In this document: positions 7,316-9,322 of the stretch, in pieces
Numbering within the stretch: the stretch's first letter is position 1
Layout of the letters: every line of letters starts with the position of its first letter
DNA from: Chloroflexota bacterium
GTDB taxonomy: Bacteria > Chloroflexota > UBA6077 > JACQUR01
Assembly: GCA_016210245.1 (NCBI GenBank)
Contig: JACQUR010000179.1
Span: forward strand, 1 to 9,322
DNA length: 9,322 bases
Direction of reading: 5' to 3'
The notes under the pieces: generated by a model
Databases searched by the model: none
The model's input: only the letters and a program-made list of their open reading frames with translations
What the model was told of the DNA's origin: nothing
Program-made: the position numbers and the translations under genes

Positions 7316-8370
7316 CGCAGTCCCAGCGAGCCATCATCGAGAAGGCACGTTCGCTCGGCGGCGGCAAACAGGGGGTGGCGCTTGACGGTGCAGCGTGTGC
7401 CTTCCTCGTAGCCACCATCGCCCACGACCTCGGGCTACTTGACCAGTTTCCCGAATGGCCGAGAGGCCTGCCTCCCTTGTTCGCGCCGGGTCCTGTCGAC
7501 CAACTTCGGTTGCCTGGCCAGGACTTCCTGGACATGTTCGAGCGCCTTGTTGCGCTTGCCCCGGACGCGGACACCTACTTCGCGTGCCTCGCAGCCCTTC
7601 ACAAGAGTCGCCTCAAGTATGAGCGCATTCTGCAGGGCCAGCCTGTCCCTACCATCGACCAGGTCGGACCGCGGGGACTCCTGCAATACGGCACTGTCAG
7701 CGCAAGAGCCCTCGCGGGCTTTCTCTTCTGGCGGAAATGGATGTACGACATTGACAACCGTGCGGCGCAGGAAACCGGCTACCTGTTCGAGCCGATCATC
7801 GCACACGCGGTCGGTGGCGCCTCCGCCAGTGCGAAGAGAAGCCCGATACGCAGGCAGGCCGACCCTCGCAGCGGACGGCAGGTGGACTGCATCCGGGGCG
7901 AAAGAGCCTACGAAATCAAGTTACGGATAACGATCGCGGCTTCCGGGCAAGGCCGATGGCAAGAGGAGCTATCGTTTCCGTTGGACTGCCGCGCAAGCGG
8001 TTACACTCCTGTGCTCCTGGTCCTCGACCCAACGCCCAGCCCAAAGCTGGAGGAACTGGCACGGGCGTTCGTCGCCAGCGGGGGCGAAGTGCATGTGGGC
8101 GAGGCGGCCTGGTCGCACCTGGAGGAAATGGCTGGCAAGACCATGGGGCGCTTCCTGAGGAAGTACGTTCGCGAGCCGATACGCCTGCTGCTGGAAGGTG
8201 CTCCGGACGGCGAGGAGTTGCCGGAGCTTGTCCTGAGCATAACCCGGACTGAGTTCGTGGCCACTCTGTACGGCGAGAAGCTTACCGTGAGGCGCCATCC
8301 GCAGAGAGGCAAGGCGGGCGAGATCGAGTCTCTGCCGGAAGATGCCGACGAGCAGATACCGGGGCCGTGA
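7306..8370 (+). CDS. Type II restriction endonuclease, ApaLI-like (PD-(D/E)XK)
   Basis: This is probably the endonuclease that cleaves unmethylated copies of the methyltransferase's site. Of its 354 residues, the PD-(D/E)XK catalytic core is QVDC with Asp194, then AYEIKLR with Glu203 and Lys205, preceded by an acidic Glu162 in YLFEPII. The stretch that follows, TIAASGQGRWQEELSF (209-224) and GYTPVLLVLDPTP (232-244), is what I associate with the ApaLI family, whose founding enzyme recognises GTGCAC and is paired with an m5C methyltransferase. That family assignment rests on memory of conserved stretches, so the recognition sequence is a hypothesis. The ATG at 7306 lies inside the end of the methyltransferase gene (ATGGCCTTGA), giving a 10-base overlap and likely translational coupling, which keeps endonuclease synthesis behind the methyltransferase. 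No C-protein gene lies upstream. The gene appears complete, with a TGA at 8368-8370. Confidence 0.75.
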   Translation: MALTQSQRAIIEKARSLGGGKQGVALDGAACAFLVATIAHDLGLLDQFPEWPRGLPPLFAPGPVDQLRLPGQDFLDMFERLVALAPDADTYFACLAALHKSRLKYERILQGQPVPTIDQVGPRGLLQYGTVSARALAGFLFWRKWMYDIDNRAAQETGYLFEPIIAHAVGGASASAKRSPIRRQADPRSGRQVDCIRGERAYEIKLRITIAASGQGRWQEELSFPLDCRASGYTPVLLVLDPTPSPKLEELARAFVASGGEVHVGEAAWSHLEEMAGKTMGRFLRKYVREPIRLLLEGAPDGEELPELVLSITRTEFVATLYGEKLTVRRHPQRGKAGEIESLPEDADEQIPGP

Positions 8371-8376
8371 TGCAAA

Positions 8377-8408
8377 GTCGACGTTTTCGTCGACGGCTGC
8401 GAGCAGCC
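8377..8408. terminator. Two short stems after the endonuclease gene
   Basis: A 7-bp stem with a tttt loop (gtcgacg 8377-8383, cgtcgac 8388-8394) starts seven bases past the endonuclease stop and is followed by a second small stem (ggctgc-ga-gcagcc, 8395-8408). Their position suits termination or 3'-end protection of the restriction-modification transcript. The lack of a following T-run makes intrinsic termination uncertain. Confidence 0.35.
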
Positions 8409-8459
8409 CGTTGTCTCCTTACGGACCCCTAACGCCTTCGCCTGAGGCGACGAACTCGT

Positions 8460-9077
8460 ATGGATTGGCTGTCCCTCGCCCGCGCCGTCATCCTGGGCTT
8501 TTCCATCGCCGCGCCGGTCGGGCCCATCGGCGTGCTGTGCATCCGCCGCACGCTGGCCCACGGGCGGCTGGTGGGCTTCGCCTCCGGGCTGGGCGCGGCC
8601 ACGGCCGACGCGGCCTACGCCGCGGTCGCCGGCCTCGGCCTGACGGCTGTCTCCAGCCTGCTGGTCAGCCAGCAGACCTGGCTGCGCCTGCTCGGTGGCG
8701 GTTTCCTCCTCTACCTGGGAGCCCGAACCTTCGTCGCCCGGCCCGCCCACAGCGACGCCTCGGCCTACGGGCGCGGGCTGGCCGGGGCGTACGCCTCCAC
8801 CGTCGTGCTGACGCTCACCAATCCGCCCACCATCCTGGTCTTCGCGGCGCTCTTTGCCGGCCTGGGGCTGGCTGGTGGGAGTGGAGATGCTGCCTCGGCC
8901 GTGCCCCTGGTCCTGGGCATCTTCCTCGGGTCCGCGCTCTGGTGGCTGGTGCTGAGCGCCGGCGCCAGCCTGCTCCGGGCCAGGCTCACCCCCGCCACGC
9001 TCGGATGGGTGAATCGCCTCTCGGGCGTCGTGATCGCCGGCTTCGGCCTGGTTGCCCTGCTCAGCCTGCGCGGCTGA
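8460..9077 (+). CDS. LysE/RhtB-family amino-acid exporter
   Basis: This is a small integral membrane protein of the LysE superfamily, which exports amino acids or related metabolites using an ion gradient. The substrate cannot be told from sequence. The 205 residues match the family length. Landmarks are the N-terminal helix with APVGPIGVLCIRRTL (18-32), the second helix with GLGAATADAAYAA (43-55), LRLLGGGFLLYLGART (76-90), the conserved LTNPPTIL (119-126), and two C-terminal hydrophobic helices (about 148-172 and 186-203): in all, about six membrane segments. The ATG at 8460 is the natural family start. Only a distant GAGG (12 bases away) precedes it, partly held in a small stem (tcgcc/ggcga, 8438-8450), so initiation may be weak. 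It stands alone, 89 bases after the endonuclease, and returns to the strongly GC-biased codon use of the flanking genome, so it is probably not part of the defence module. Confidence 0.88.
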   Translation: MDWLSLARAVILGFSIAAPVGPIGVLCIRRTLAHGRLVGFASGLGAATADAAYAAVAGLGLTAVSSLLVSQQTWLRLLGGGFLLYLGARTFVARPAHSDASAYGRGLAGAYASTVVLTLTNPPTILVFAALFAGLGLAGGSGDAASAVPLVLGIFLGSALWWLVLSAGASLLRARLTPATLGWVNRLSGVVIAGFGLVALLSLRG

Positions 9078-9146
9078 GGCGGGCCGCAGAGTCGTTGCGC
9101 CCACGTGGAGGCCGGCGGTCGAAACCTGAGCCGGACGGGACGTTCA

Positions 9147-9170
9147 CCACGGAGCCACGGAGTCACGGAG
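9147..9170. repeat. Three tandem octamers (C/T)CACGGAG
   Basis: Three head-to-tail copies of an eight-base word (ccacggag, ccacggag, tcacggag) lie at 9147-9154, 9155-9162 and 9163-9170 in non-coding DNA after the exporter gene. I see no associated coding or structural function. Confidence 0.8.
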
Positions 9171-9194
9171 TCTTCTTACTGAGCGCTGCATAGA

Positions 9195-9322
9195 GATCTA
9201 AACATCGCTGGAGGCCCGTAGCGCGGGGGCTTGTCCCCCGCCCCGCGCCCCGTGGGCTGGGTGCCCACGGGCGGGGGACAAGCCCCCGCGCTACGATCCC
9301 CGTGCGCAACGATGTTTAGATC
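9195..9322. repeat. Nested inverted repeat, MITE-like
   Basis: Outer arms gatctaaacatcg (9195-9207) and cgatgtttagatc (9310-9322) are perfect 13-bp complements. Inside lie perfect 26-bp arms (9217-9242 and 9270-9295) beginning cgtagcgcggggg, and inside these a 7-bp stem (ccgtggg 9250-9256, cccacgg 9264-9270) that shares base 9270 with the right 26-bp arm. The whole 128-bp unit folds on itself, has no coding capacity and runs to the last base of the window, so the outer arms may be longer. It resembles a small non-autonomous or palindromic repeat element. No target-site duplication can be judged. Confidence 0.9.

Noticed and set aside
8001..9104. Long minus-strand frame opposite the endonuclease end and the exporter
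   Set aside because: It spans two unrelated plus-strand genes and is low-complexity (Gln/Gly/Ala/Arg rich); the exporter has clear membrane helices in its own frame.

Overview
The window is GC-rich bacterial DNA, roughly two thirds G+C by eye. It carries glyoxylate-shunt enzymes, a Flp-type pilin, a LysE-type exporter, a type II restriction-modification pair and the ruins of a TRAP transporter. The STAND/AAA-like ATPase remnant and the many intergenic hairpins with GTAG-GGGGC cores remind me of Chloroflexota. That placement is an inference from style, not from any marker gene.

Layout. 1-925 (minus strand): a decayed TRAP transporter. dctQ has lost its 5' end at a perfect 35-bp-arm hairpin (852-925). 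dctM keeps its genuine start (about 13 codons, overlapping the dctQ stop) and its last ~100 codons, joined out of frame across a missing ~0.9 kb. 933-1106 (minus): a 57-residue Flp pilin precursor with a clean ribosome binding site. 1107-1869: 763 bases without a recognisable gene, full of short repeats and hairpins, including a perfect 28-bp-arm one. 1870-2688 (plus): an ATPase pseudogene with a one-base frameshift near 2431, ending at another long hairpin (2689-2758). 2764-5770 (minus): the intact pair aceB (malate synthase A) then aceA (isocitrate lyase), separated by a perfect 30-bp-arm hairpin. 5771-6103: the region between divergent genes, with a plausible promoter and a 12-bp palindrome in front of the methyltransferase. 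6104-8370 (plus): an m5C methyltransferase overlapped for 10 bases by a PD-(D/E)XK endonuclease that looks ApaLI-like. 8460-9077 (plus): a LysE/RhtB-family exporter. 9078-9322: three tandem octamers and a large nested inverted repeat that runs to the window edge.

How the genes work together. AceA and AceB together bypass the two decarboxylating steps of the TCA cycle, allowing growth on acetate or fatty acids. Their order and shared strand suggest one transcript. The methyltransferase and endonuclease form a self-contained defence module whose coding DNA is visibly less GC-extreme than its flanks, suggesting later acquisition. The TRAP genes and the ATPase are not functional as read.

The most striking unexplained feature is a series of near-perfect long hairpins with mutually unrelated arms, placed at gene ends; two of them coincide with the broken ends of genes. 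I see no clearly new multi-gene system. The hairpin series and the restriction-modification pair are the parts most worth following.
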